A stretch of 64,000 nt of DNA from CAWJAP01 sp963834365 (lineage in GTDB: Bacteria; Acidobacteriota; Vicinamibacteria; Vicinamibacterales; Vicinamibacteraceae), in the NCBI GenBank assembly GCA_963834365.1, contig CAWIBS010000041.1:186001-250000 (forward strand), in the 5' to 3' direction. The translations under genes were made by a program, and so were the position numbers. Position 1 is the stretch's first letter. Each line of letters begins with the position of its first letter. This document shows positions 48,295 to 57,089 of this stretch, in pieces. Under the pieces are notes generated by a model that was not told the DNA's origin, did not search any database, and saw only the letters and a list, made by a program, of their open reading frames with translations.

Positions 48295-48891
48295 GTGAGA
48301 ACGACGCTGCTGATTGCCACGACCAACGGCGGCAAGCTTCGCGAGATTCGCGGACTGCTCGCGGGTCTGTCCTACGATCTGCGATCGCTGCTCGAAATCG
48401 ACCCGCCGCCGGCGCCCGAGGAGACCGGCGACACCTTCGAGGCGAACGCGCGGCTCAAAGCGCTCTTCTATGCGCAGGCGACCGGCCTGCTGACCGTCGC
48501 CGACGACTCCGGGCTGGAGGTTGACGCACTCGACGGACGTCCCGGCGTGCACTCCGCACGCTATCCGGGGGCGAGCTATCCGGAGCGCTTTCAACATCTG
48601 TGGCAGGAGATGCGCGACAGCGGCCGGCCGGAGCGCGGGGCGAGATTCGTGTGCGCGCTCACGCTGGCGCGAGGCGTCGAGATCCTCTTCGAGACCCGCG
48701 GCGTCGTCGAAGGCGTCATAGCCGATGAAGCCAGGGGCACGGGCGGATTCGGCTACGACCCGATCTTCTTCTATCCGCCGCTCGGCCGGACGCTGGCCGA
48801 AGTCGATCACGAGAAGGCTGCCGTCAGCCACCGCGGCGTGGCCGTCAGGGCCCTCCGCGATTTCCTGGCGCACACACGCTTTAGCGGCTGA
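48295..48891 (+). CDS. rdgB: XTP/dITP diphosphatase RdgB (HAM1 family)
   Basis: House-cleaning pyrophosphatase that removes ITP, XTP and dITP from nucleotide pools. 198 residues. Family motifs: LLIATTNGGKLREI (substrate loop), ETGDTFEANARLKA, VADDSGLEVDALDGRPG and the C-terminal GGFGYDPIFF then AAVSHRGVAVRAL. GTG 48295 has AGGAA five to six bases upstream and gives the normal start. The frame also stays open through the repeat upstream to a GTG at 48145 that mimics this start, so a 50-residue N-terminal extension is possible but unlikely to be functional. Confidence 0.93.
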   Translation: MRTTLLIATTNGGKLREIRGLLAGLSYDLRSLLEIDPPPAPEETGDTFEANARLKALFYAQATGLLTVADDSGLEVDALDGRPGVHSARYPGASYPERFQHLWQEMRDSGRPERGARFVCALTLARGVEILFETRGVVEGVIADEARGTGGFGYDPIFFYPPLGRTLAEVDHEKAAVSHRGVAVRALRDFLAHTRFSG

Positions 48892-48924
48892 CGAAGACAG
48901 GCCCAGTAACAGGTGGAGGCTGAA

Positions 48925-48944
48925 CTGAAGCCCTGTCCCACCTC
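48925..48944. repeat. 20-nt dispersed repeat, copy 2
   Basis: Identical to 32365-32384. It overlaps the stop of the small minus-strand membrane-protein gene. Directly upstream, 48901-48913 matches the reverse complement of 44078-44090. Confidence 0.7.
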
Positions 48945-49137
48945 AGGGCTGACGGCGAGCGGTCACCCCGCTGGCCATCGCGACGACGACCACGATCAAC
49001 GCGAGAATCGCCAACCCGTATTGCACCACCCGGCCGGCGCCCAGGATCCCGGCATACATCGATCCCATCGCCAGAACCAACGCCAACCCGAAGAAGAGCT
49101 TGCGTCTGACATCGCCGGGCTCCGTCTGCGGCCGTGC
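48943..49137 (-). CDS. Small hypothetical membrane protein, start uncertain
   Basis: About 50-65 residues. The minus strand encodes KLFFGLALVLAMGSMYAG, then VVQYGLAILALIVVVVAMA and a basic tail TARRQP before TGA at 48943-48945: two clear membrane helices. No ATG or GTG lies in frame upstream before a CCACGGACAG-type repeat begins. The start may therefore be a TTG inside the first helix (about 49091), or a frameshift may hide it. Function unknown. Confidence 0.45.
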   Translation of the reverse strand, partial: ARPQTEPGDVRRKLFFGLALVLAMGSMYAGILGAGRVVQYGLAILALIVVVVAMASGVTARRQP

Positions 49138-49196
49138 ATCTGATGTCAGATCTGTCCGTGGCTCTGATCTGTCAGATCTGTCCGTGGCTCGGATGG
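49136..49196. repeat. CCACGGACAGATC-type dispersed motif
   Basis: Two copies of CAGATCTGTCCGTGGCTC in tandem, the reverse complement of the motif seen at 18652-18775 and 33881-33902. It fills the gap upstream of the small minus-strand membrane-protein gene. Confidence 0.7.
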
Positions 49197-49428
49197 CGAC
49201 GGCGTCTGATCGCGCTCCATGGCGCCGCGATTCTATCCCGCTCTTCAGTGTCGTCTTCCAGAACGCACACAGACCTCGTCCGTCGCAACCGCAGACGCGT
49301 TCGAAGCGGTTTCGTCGAGTCGGGCCCGGCTGGAGCGTCCCCAGCGGGGTTGGCGATGAGTTTGCACTGATGGCCGTGGTCGGCTCGGGACAGACTTCCG
49401 GGGCTGGAGGACTGGAGCGTGCACTTCT

Positions 49429-49605
49429 ATGACCAATTTTCTCGTCTATCTGATCGGAACGCTGCTCGTGGTGGCGGGCCTCGCCTACGCTGCCTCGCGC
49501 ATGGGCGTGAACCAGGCCTGGATCATCGCCGGCGCGCTCGTGATCATCGGCATCGGCCTGATGGGCGGCATCGTCAAGACGCGCCAGAAGGATCCTGCGA
49601 CCTGA
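49429..49605 (+). CDS. Small two-helix membrane protein
   Basis: 58 residues. NFLVYLIGTLLVVAGLAYAA and WIIAGALVIIGIGLMGGIV are two membrane helices with a short loop (SRMGVNQA) and a basic tail KTRQKDPAT. ATG 49429 has GGAG-like sequence about 14 bases upstream (CTGGAGCG). I recognise no named family, though such tiny proteins are common in soil bacteria. Confidence 0.65.
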   Translation: MTNFLVYLIGTLLVVAGLAYAASRMGVNQAWIIAGALVIIGIGLMGGIVKTRQKDPAT

Positions 49606-49716
49606 CCGCCGTCACGGGTTTGCTACGATACCGGTCCCAGGTGAGCCGATGTCCCATGGCTCACTGAGATCGGAAATTCGCATGATCGAGCGGGGTCGGC
49701 GGGCGTCCCGTTGCGC

Positions 49717-50871
49717 ATGACGCGGGCGGCGAGAACGTGGTGTTCGACTCTGAGTCTGGTGCTCCTCGTCTCCGGGGAGCACCGGGCCCAGACGCCCGCA
49801 CGCCAGACGCTGCCGGTCCCCGACCTTCCGGGGTACGACACGCTCAAGGCGGACTTCCACCTGCACAGTGTGTTCTCGGACGGCAACGTCTGGCCCACCG
49901 TCCATGTCAACGAGGCCTGGCGTGACGGGCTCGACGTCATCGCGCTGACCGAGCACGCCGAGTACCACCCGCACGCGGCCGACGTGAAGGTCGACGGAGC
50001 GCGCTCGTTCGCCGTTGCGAAGCCGCTCGCCGATCAGCTCGGGATCCTCCTCGTGCCGGGTGTCGAGATCACCAAGCCCGACCCGCCGGCGCCACTCGTC
50101 CTCGCCGAAGGATCCCAGCACTTCAACGCCCTCTTCGTCACGGACGCCAACGCCCTCAACGTCCCGAATGATCTGATGGAGGCACTCCGGCGGGCCAGGG
50201 CGCAGCGCGCGTTCGTCTTCTGGAACCATCCGCGCTATCGCGTCGATCGTGCCCGATGGTTCCCGCCCGTCGCGCGCGCCCATGACGAAGGGCTCTTCCA
50301 GGGCATGGAGCTCGTCAACGGGCCGGACTTCTACGACGAGGCGTTCGGCTGGATTGCCGAACGCAAACTGACGATCCTGGCGAACAGCGACGCGCACGAA
50401 CCGATCGCGTCACGCGCCACCGGTTTTCGCCGGCCCATGACCCTGCTCTTCGTGCGCACCCGCGATCTCGAGGGTGTCCGCGAAGCGCTCGAGTCCCGCC
50501 GCACGGCGGCCTGGCTCGGCGACGAGGTGTGGGGCGGGGAGGCGGAGCTGCGAGGCTTGTGGACGGGCGCCATCACCGTCGAGACGCCCACAGTCACGCG
50601 CCGGCCGGGTGTCAGCCCGGTGCTCCGCCTGCGCAATACGTCCGCGATTCCCATGCGGGTCGTCGCCCGCGGCGGACCGGAATGGCTCGCGCTCGCCGGT
50701 CCCTTTCAGCTCGACGCGCAGGCCGTCACTGCTCTGCGACCTTCCGTGGCGTCCGGCGCTCCGGCCGGCGAGCACACAATCGAATTGCAGCTCGAAATAC
50801 TGAACCTGCACACGGGTCCGGACCGCCGACTCGTGGTGTCGCTGCCGCTCACCGTCAGTGTCGGCCGTTGA
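49717..50871 (+). CDS. Exported PHP-domain phosphoesterase (Sb-PDE-like)
   Basis: 384 residues with a signal peptide ending near EHRAQTP. The PHP metal-binding fold is clear: KADFHLHSVFSDGNVWP (HxH), VIALTEHAEYHPH, LVPGVEITK, FVFWNHP and ILANSDAHEP (final Asp-His). The last about 110 residues form a beta-rich domain (VSPVLRLRNTSAIPM, EHTIELQLEILNL). The N-terminal block resembles the Sb-PDE family of phosphodiesterases known from Sphingomonads. ATG 49717 is used; a TTG six bases earlier is also in frame. Substrate unknown; a periplasmic phosphoesterase role is likely. Confidence 0.82.
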   Translation: MTRAARTWCSTLSLVLLVSGEHRAQTPARQTLPVPDLPGYDTLKADFHLHSVFSDGNVWPTVHVNEAWRDGLDVIALTEHAEYHPHAADVKVDGARSFAVAKPLADQLGILLVPGVEITKPDPPAPLVLAEGSQHFNALFVTDANALNVPNDLMEALRRARAQRAFVFWNHPRYRVDRARWFPPVARAHDEGLFQGMELVNGPDFYDEAFGWIAERKLTILANSDAHEPIASRATGFRRPMTLLFVRTRDLEGVREALESRRTAAWLGDEVWGGEAELRGLWTGAITVETPTVTRRPGVSPVLRLRNTSAIPMRVVARGGPEWLALAGPFQLDAQAVTALRPSVASGAPAGEHTIELQLEILNLHTGPDRRLVVSLPLTVSVGR

Positions 50872-50947
50872 TCGACGCGGCAAGACTTCGCAGCCCGGCT
50901 GTCGAATCTGGGATAATGCAGAGTCCTGCCGTCCATCCCCTCGCGGA

Positions 50948-51024
50948 CGGGGCGTAGCTCAGCCTGGTAGAGCGCTCGCTTTGGGAGCGAGAAGTCGCTG
51001 GTTCGAATCCAGTCGCCCCGACCA
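50948..51024 (+). tRNA. tRNA-Pro (anticodon TGG)
   Basis: Acceptor stem CGGGGCG pairs with CGCCCCG. The anticodon arm CTCGC-TTTGGGA-GCGAG has TGG at positions 34-36, and the T arm holds GGTTCGAATCC. The CCA end is encoded (51022-51024). Hallmark D-arm residues TAGCTCAGCCTGGTAGAGC are intact. Confidence 0.97.
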
Positions 51025-51160
51025 TTTCGCAGCAGCCCCTGTCGGGCTGTCCTCCCGCAGCCGCAAGAGACATCGCTGAATGACGTGAACACCTCAGATG
51101 AGTGTGAGGCCCGCGGTACGGGCCGATAACTGACCCCAACGGTTTGGCACGCCTTACGCA

Positions 51161-52825
51161 GTGTTGGATGGAATGACATGGCGGCCGATCGAGGCGAAAC
51201 TCGACTCGTCAGAGGTGGCGGCGATCATCGCCGTGCTGTGCCAGCACTGCGTCGTGCACGGACACGAGTCGATCGCACCGATCACGGCTGACGATCTCTC
51301 CATCTCGGAAGATGGCGATCTTGTCGTTCAGCATGGATTGCGTGCCGGGTCGCAGCCGGCGACCGGCGTCCTCATCGAGCTCGTCGCCGAGCTGCTTCTG
51401 CGCGTGGACTGCCCCGACCTCGCCCTGTCCATGCTGAGCCGGCCCACGGCCACGGGCGACGTGGCCCCGGTGTCCGACGTCGCCGAGCTCGGCATGTGGA
51501 TGCAGCATGCGTTCGCGCTGACGGATTCCCGATCGGTCCTGCGTCCGATCGCCTGGCGAATGGCGGGGACCCGTCCCGTGGCGCGGGAACGCGGCGCACC
51601 GAACATCGTCATCGTGCGCGATCGCGCGCCGCTGTCTCGCACCGTCTCCACACCGCCGGGACGGCACGGCCGGCGGATCGCGATCGGGCTCGCACTGCTG
51701 GTCGCGGGTCTGTCGCTGATCCTCTTCACGGAGCGGCTGCCGAAAGGCGTGATCAACGGACCTGCTCACCGCGTCCCGCCGACCTCCGAAGCAACGAGAG
51801 CGCGTCCGGCGACCGAGCCCTCGACGACAATGGACGCGGACCGGATGGCGCCAGTCGCGCCAGTAACAGCGGCTGCCCCTCGCCCTGCCGATCGCGTGGA
51901 ACCGCCACCACCTGCGGCTCGCCCTCGGGTGGAGCCGTCGCCGGCGATCGCCGCACGCTCACGCTCGAGCGGCTCCGCGGTGCCGCTCGAGACACCAGGG
52001 ATCACGGCACCCGTATTCTCCCCCTCGTTCGATGCCCAGGGCTCGTCGGTGTTTTTTCACGTCGGCCGGTCGTCGCGGGCACAGCTCGCCGAAGGAAAGC
52101 TCGAGGCGGACCATCAACTCGTCCAGGTGACCGCCCTTACGCAGGACGGCAGCCGGAACTACCATGCGCGTCTCTCGCCCGACGGCAACTCGGTCGCCTT
52201 CGACTCCGATCGCGAGGGCGAGCGGGCGGTCTACGTCGCGCGGCGCGATGGCTCGGACGTCCGGCGTGTGAGCGGGCCCGGCTTTGGCGCCGTCCCGACC
52301 TGGTCCCCCGACGGCTCGCGGCTCGCCTTCGTCCGCGGCGAGCCCACCCGGTCGAGCGTCTGGAACCTGTGGCTGCTCGACGTCGCCTCGGGAAGGCTCG
52401 AGCGCGTCACCTCGTATCCGTACGGACAGCTCTGGGGGGCGTCCTGGTTCCCGGACGGCGACTCGGTCGCTTACAGCCACGAGACCTCGCTCTACGTGCT
52501 GGACCTCACGAGCGGGCGCCGCGAGCGCTTCGATTCTCCGGTGCCCGGACGCACGCTGCGGACGCCAGCCGTCTCGCCGGATGGCGGCCGCATCGTCTTT
52601 CAGGTCCAGGGCGACGGTGCATGGATGCTCGAGCTCGCGGATCGATCGGTGCGACGGATCCTCGCCGACCCGTCAGCCGAAGAGTTCACGTGGGATCCGC
52701 GCGGCGCCCGCGTCGCCTATCACAGCCGTCGCGACGGGCAGTGGCGCATCTGGATCACGGCTGCCGCGCCGACGCCCCCTGCCGGGCAACTGGGACGCCT
52801 GCGGCCCGACGCGTCGAATCAGTGA
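51161..52825 (+). CDS. Membrane-anchored protein with TolB/WD40-like beta-propeller
   Basis: 554 residues. The N-terminal about 160 residues are soluble and unrecognised. One membrane helix follows (RIAIGLALLVAGLSLILF, about 172-189), then a Pro/Ala/Arg-rich linker, then a PD40-type propeller of about six blades. Markers are PSFDAQGSSVFFHVGR, RLSPDGNSVAFDSDREGE, TWSPDGSRLAFVRG, SWFPDGDSVAYS and VSPDGGRIVFQVQGDG. This layout (cytoplasmic head, helix, outer propeller) resembles acidobacterial transmembrane regulators whose head is a DNA-binding domain, but I cannot identify one here. Start GTG 51161 or ATG 51173. Confidence 0.75.
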   Translation: MLDGMTWRPIEAKLDSSEVAAIIAVLCQHCVVHGHESIAPITADDLSISEDGDLVVQHGLRAGSQPATGVLIELVAELLLRVDCPDLALSMLSRPTATGDVAPVSDVAELGMWMQHAFALTDSRSVLRPIAWRMAGTRPVARERGAPNIVIVRDRAPLSRTVSTPPGRHGRRIAIGLALLVAGLSLILFTERLPKGVINGPAHRVPPTSEATRARPATEPSTTMDADRMAPVAPVTAAAPRPADRVEPPPPAARPRVEPSPAIAARSRSSGSAVPLETPGITAPVFSPSFDAQGSSVFFHVGRSSRAQLAEGKLEADHQLVQVTALTQDGSRNYHARLSPDGNSVAFDSDREGERAVYVARRDGSDVRRVSGPGFGAVPTWSPDGSRLAFVRGEPTRSSVWNLWLLDVASGRLERVTSYPYGQLWGASWFPDGDSVAYSHETSLYVLDLTSGRRERFDSPVPGRTLRTPAVSPDGGRIVFQVQGDGAWMLELADRSVRRILADPSAEEFTWDPRGARVAYHSRRDGQWRIWITAAAPTPPAGQLGRLRPDASNQ

Positions 52826-52925
52826 CCTGAAGTAGGAGGGTGGAGGAAACTGGAAGTGCAACAATCCGAGGAAAAGCGACTTCCTCCTTCCTCTTTCCGA
52901 CTTCCGGCTTCAAGGTGCTAGCGTC

Positions 52926-54868
52926 TCATCGGACCTCCGTGTATTCAGCCGGCAGCGACTTCCTCTCCGCCAGCAGGGCCTTGACCTCGCGCGCATGGCG
53001 GCATTGGCCGCGATACTCGAATCCGGGACAGCTGCAGGTGACGTCGCTGCCGGTCACGACGATTTCGTAGCCGACGCCGGGATGTGACGTGCTGGTGACG
53101 CGAAAGCGCTTGCGTGGCTGTCCGCTGAGGACCTTCAGCAGCGCCTTGCAGGGCCAGCCGCAACGCTTCGCACATCTGCGGCCTGCGCGGCAGGTTCGCG
53201 CCGCGTCCTGCGGCGGCGCTGCGGCGCGCCGCGAACTCGTCGGCCGCCTGCCGCAGCAGGCGCTCGATCAGGTCGTCGTCTTCGATCCGGTTCGGCGCAT
53301 CGGCGAGCCCCGGCGAGATCGCGCGCAGCGCGCGCTGCGAGCTCGTCGAGCACGTCGCCGGACACATCGCCGGCGATCGCCTCGCCCTCGACGACGGCGT
53401 CACCAGCGCGGCTTTGGTGTCGAGCACCGCCTGCACGAAGTCGTCCACCGTGTCTTCGCCCGACGAGGTACGTCACGTTCACCGTCCGGGTCTGCCCGAT
53501 GCGGTAGGCCCGGTCCTCGGCCTGCCAGTGATTCGCGGGTACCCAGTCGAGATCGTTGAAGACGACCTGGCGTCGCCGCCGTGAGGTTGAGCCCGACGCC
53601 GCCGGCGACGATGTTCGCCAGGAACACGCGCACGTCGTCGTCCTGCTGAAACCGATCCACCAGCGCCTGGCGCTTCGTCGACCGGCGTGCGCCCCGTGAG
53701 CAGCACGGCCTGTTTCCCGAATGCCTTCGCGAAGGCCTGCAGCGGCTCGTCGAAGCACGAGAAGACGATGACCTTCTCGCCCTGCTCGACGGCTCCCGAC
53801 ACGAAGTCGATCGTGGCGTCGGCCTTAGCGACGGCGAGCTTGCTGGCGCGCCTTCGTCAGGAGCGCCAGCAGCTTGACTGCGGTCGCGCGCACTCGCCCG
53901 CCGCCGCTGGCGCCCTCGGACGGCCGGGCGGTCGTCCGGAGCAGGTGCTACGATCACCGCGCGGATCTCCTCGCGCGCCCGTGCCTTCCGGCACGTCCAC
54001 CGGCAGCCACGTCCGCAGCTTGGGCGGCAAGCGCCAGCACCGCGTCCTTCGAGCGGCGCAGCATCACGCCGTGCAGCTGCACCGTCAGCTCCTCGAGGTT
54101 CGAGGCGCCCGTCGGTCTTCCAGCCGTACCCGTTCTTCTCCGCCGCGCAGTAGCGCTTCGCGAACGAGAGGAAGCTGCGGCCGAGCGGATGCCCGGCGAG
54201 CTGCAGCAGCACGAAGAGGTCGCGCGGCCGGTTCGTCAGCGGCGTGCCGGTCAGCAGATACACGGCCGGCTCGCTCGGCCCGGCGCGGCGCGCGCGTCGT
54301 CCCGGTCCACGAGTTGGCGCGCGACGCGGCTGCGCGCGCTCGTGTGGTTCTTCAGGTAGTGCGCTTCGTCGAACACGATGCCCGCCCACGGCACGCGGCC
54401 AGCGCCTCGAGCGTGACGCGCCGAGGATGTCGTAGTTGACGATCGATCCATTCGGCGCGAGGCGTGCCGGCACGGCGTTGCCGCCTTCGATGACGAGCAC
54501 GGTGCCGTCGGGCGCGACCAGCCGCGATCTCGCGCGCCCAGTTGCGCTTCACCGACGCCGGGCACACCACGAGGAACGGGCCGTCGGGCGAGTGCGTGGC
54601 GCAGCGACACGATCGCCTGCCGCGTCTTGCCGAGGCCCATGTCGTCGGCGAGGATGGCGCGGCGGCGGCCGAGGAGGAACGCGACGCCTTCCACCTGGTG
54701 CGGGAAGAGTCCGTCGGCCAGAGCCACGGCCGCCCGGAACGCGCTGTCCATGTCGTTCGACAAGCCCAGCAGCCGGGCAAACGCGGCAGCCTGCGCGTCG
54801 AGCGCCGCCTCCCGCGCGGCGGTGCCGGTGGTGGCGCCGGGTTCCGGGGAGCGCGGACTCGGGTCCAT
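52926..54868 (-). pseudogene. SNF2-type helicase with C-terminal SWIM zinc finger, many frameshifts
   Basis: ATP-dependent DNA translocase of the SNF2 superfamily. From ATG 54868 the helicase start is readable: LFPHQVEGVAFLLGRRRAIL then ADDMGLGKTRQA (motif I). Other motifs lie in shifting frames: FLVVCPASVKRNWAREIA, GIVFDEAHYLKNH (motif II), YLLTGTPLTNRP (motif III), ANIVAGGVGLNLTAA and RAYRIGQTRTVNVTYLVG (motifs V-VI). Near 52960-53050 the SWIM motif CSCPGFEYRGQCRHAREV is intact, ending AEYTEVR. At least ten single-base indels occur in 1.9 kb. Either this is a decaying gene or the assembly is poor here; several motifs survive unmutated, which favours sequence error. Confidence 0.75.
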
Positions 54869-54924
54869 GTCTCGGACTACGATACGGCACGCGGCACCTT
54901 GAAACGAGGTGACGCCGCGTTACG

Positions 54925-55057
54925 CAGTCGCCCCAGTCGCCCAGTCGCCCAGTCCCCCAGTCTCCCAGTCCGCCCAGTCCCCCAGTCGCCCAGCCCCCAG
55001 TCCCCCAGCCGCCCAGCCGCCCAGCCGCCCAGTCGCCCAGTCGCCCAGTCGCCCAGC
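54925..55057. repeat. 9-bp tandem array (CCCAGTCGC and variants)
   Basis: About 14 units of CCCAGTCGC with variants CCCAGTCCC and CCCAGCCGC over 133 bp, between the divergent SNF2 and FixH-like genes. Units are contiguous, without spacers. Confidence 0.9.
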
Positions 55058-55160
55058 TTTTGATGCGTCTAGCCTGGCTGATTCTTTGCACTAGGATTTG
55101 CGCCTTTCTTGCCCGAGGGCTTGACGGGACACACCGCGCAGCGCCACCCTCAGCCGACGC

Positions 55161-55589
55161 GTGGCAGTCGAGAATGCCCTCCCCGGTCTGAACAGCGTTG
55201 CCCGGCATCGCCCGGCCGTGGCGACGCTCGCCGTGGCGGCTGCCCTGCTCGCTGGCGCCTGTCAGCGCACGACCGCCGGCCACCGGCCGATCCAGGTCTC
55301 GTGGACGCTCGGTGAAAGAACGGTTGGCCCGACGAGGCTGATCGTGAGGCTGCGCGAGGAATCGGGTGCAGCCATGCGCGGCGCGAACGTGCGAGTCGAG
55401 GGCCACATGTCGCATCCGGGGATGACGCCGGTGCTGGCCACGGCGATCGATCGCGGTGACGGCGAGTACGACGCGCGCTTCGCCTTCACGATGCCGGGAG
55501 ACTGGGTGCTGCTGGTGGTCGCGATCGCGCCTGACGGACAGCGCATCGAACGCCGCATCGACGTGGCCAACGTGCGGCCCGCCGCCTGA
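55161..55589 (+). CDS. FixH-like exported protein
   Basis: 142 residues. A hydrophobic segment ending LLAGACQ looks like a lipoprotein or membrane anchor (Cys near 33). The remainder fits the FixH/YtkA-like beta-sandwich: HRPIQVSWTLGER, ANVRVEGHMSHPGMTPVLA, EYDARFAFTMPGDWVLLV and RIERRIDVANV. The HMSHPGM His/Met-rich strand is typical of the family and may bind copper. The polyferredoxin gene follows 108 bp later in the same direction, as in fix/cco clusters. GTG 55161 is the only reasonable start. Confidence 0.75.
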   Translation: MAVENALPGLNSVARHRPAVATLAVAAALLAGACQRTTAGHRPIQVSWTLGERTVGPTRLIVRLREESGAAMRGANVRVEGHMSHPGMTPVLATAIDRGDGEYDARFAFTMPGDWVLLVVAIAPDGQRIERRIDVANVRPAA

Positions 55590-55697
55590 TGAGGACCAGG
55601 TGTCGTAGCCATTCATGCTGGCGCCCCCGGTGAGCCCGGTCCCGCCACGCTCCGCCGTTCCGGTCGATTCTGCTGCGATGGCCGGGCGTGGGCCCCG

Positions 55698-57089
55698 GTG
55701 CTGCGACGGCCGCACACGCGGACCGTCGCCCGCCTCGTGCTGCTGGGCGTCGCCGTCCTGATCGTCGTGCACGGGCTCACCGGCCCGCAGATTGCGCCCA
55801 GGAACCTGTCGTCGGTGCTCACGTGGGTGCACTACCGCGGGCTGCTCATCGGCGCGCTGCTTCTCGCCGGCAACCTGTTCTGCGGCGCCTGCCCGATGGT
55901 GCTGGTGCGTGACGTCGCGCGCCGCTGGCGTCGTCCGACGTGGCGATGGCCGCGCTGGCTCGGTCAGAAGTGGGTCGCGGTGGTGCTCTTTGCCGCCGTT
56001 CTCTTCGGCTACGAGCTCTTCGACCTGTGGGCCCTCCCGGCCGCCACGGCGTGGCTGCTCATCGGCTATTTCGGGACCGCGGTGATCGTGGACCTCACCT
56101 TCTCGGGCGCCGCTTTCTGCAAGCACGTCTGCCCGGTCGGACAATTCAGCTTCGTCGCCTCGACGCTGTCGCCGCTCGAAGTCCAGGTCCGCGAGACGTC
56201 TGTCTGTGCGTCATGCCGCACGGCCGACTGCATCAACGGACGTGAGATTCCCGGACCTCGCGGCCCGATCGAACGGCGCGGGTGCGAGCTCGACCTGTTC
56301 CTGCCGGCGAAGGTGGGCAATCTGGATTGCACGTTCTGCCTCGATTGCGTCCACGCCTGTCCGCACGACAACGTCACGCTGGGCGTACGCGTGCCGGGCG
56401 ACGAGCTCGCCGACGATCGCCGGCGCTCCGCGATCGGCCGCCTGTCCACGCGCCGCGATCTCGCGGCGCTCGTGCTGCTCTTCACCTTCGGCGCGCTGGT
56501 CAACGCCCTTGCCATGACGGCGCCCGCCTACGCGGCCGAGCAGTGGATTGCGCGAACGGCGGGCGTGTCGTCCGAACCGATCGCGCTGACGATCCTGTTC
56601 CTGGCCGGCCTCGTGATCGCGCCGCTGCTCCTGACCGCCGGGGCCGCCGGTGTCACACGGGGCCTCGCGCCTCACGGGCCGCGATCCGTGGCGGACACGG
56701 CCGTGAGCTTCGCTTACGCGCTCGTCCCGGTCGGCGCCGGGGTCTGGCTCGCCCACTACGGCTTCCACTTCGCCACCGCCGCGATGACCCTGGTGCCGGT
56801 GGTTCAGGGGGCGGCCCTGGAGTGGTCAGGGTGGGCCATACTTGGCGAGCCCGACTGGCGCTGGATGGGCCTGCGGCCGGGTGCGGTCGTTCCGCTTGAA
56901 ATGGGTGTGGTCATTCTCGGCGCGATGGGGTCGCTGGTCATCGCCTCCCGCATTGGCGAACGCGATCATCCGGGAGCAGGTGGGCGGGCGGCGGCGCCGT
57001 GGGCGGTGCTGATCGTCGGGCTGACCGCTTTCGCCCTGTGGATCCTCTCGCAGCCGATGGAGATGCGTGGCACCGAGCTGGGCCCATGA
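55698..57089 (+). CDS. Membrane polyferredoxin (NapH/NosR/CcoG-like 4Fe-4S protein)
   Basis: 463 residues, with about four membrane helices before and about five after an iron-sulfur region. Cys motifs: GNLFCGACPMVLVRD, AAFCKHVCPVGQFSF, SVCASCRTADC and the ferredoxin pair LDCTFCLDCVHACPHDN. This matches membrane polyferredoxins that pass electrons across the membrane to periplasmic enzymes or help cytochrome assembly. GTG 55698 start. The stop overlaps the ATG of the next gene (ATGA). With the FixH-like gene upstream the set may support a copper- or haem-containing respiratory enzyme encoded elsewhere. Confidence 0.83.
   Translation: MLRRPHTRTVARLVLLGVAVLIVVHGLTGPQIAPRNLSSVLTWVHYRGLLIGALLLAGNLFCGACPMVLVRDVARRWRRPTWRWPRWLGQKWVAVVLFAAVLFGYELFDLWALPAATAWLLIGYFGTAVIVDLTFSGAAFCKHVCPVGQFSFVASTLSPLEVQVRETSVCASCRTADCINGREIPGPRGPIERRGCELDLFLPAKVGNLDCTFCLDCVHACPHDNVTLGVRVPGDELADDRRRSAIGRLSTRRDLAALVLLFTFGALVNALAMTAPAYAAEQWIARTAGVSSEPIALTILFLAGLVIAPLLLTAGAAGVTRGLAPHGPRSVADTAVSFAYALVPVGAGVWLAHYGFHFATAAMTLVPVVQGAALEWSGWAILGEPDWRWMGLRPGAVVPLEMGVVILGAMGSLVIASRIGERDHPGAGGRAAAPWAVLIVGLTAFALWILSQPMEMRGTELGP

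Noticed and set aside
47320..48873. A 517-codon minus-strand frame across rph and rdgB
   Set aside because: Antisense to two certain housekeeping genes and runs through repeats; no domains.
54925..55057. Possible CRISPR array
   Set aside because: Units are 9 bp and contiguous with no unique spacers, and no cas gene is near.
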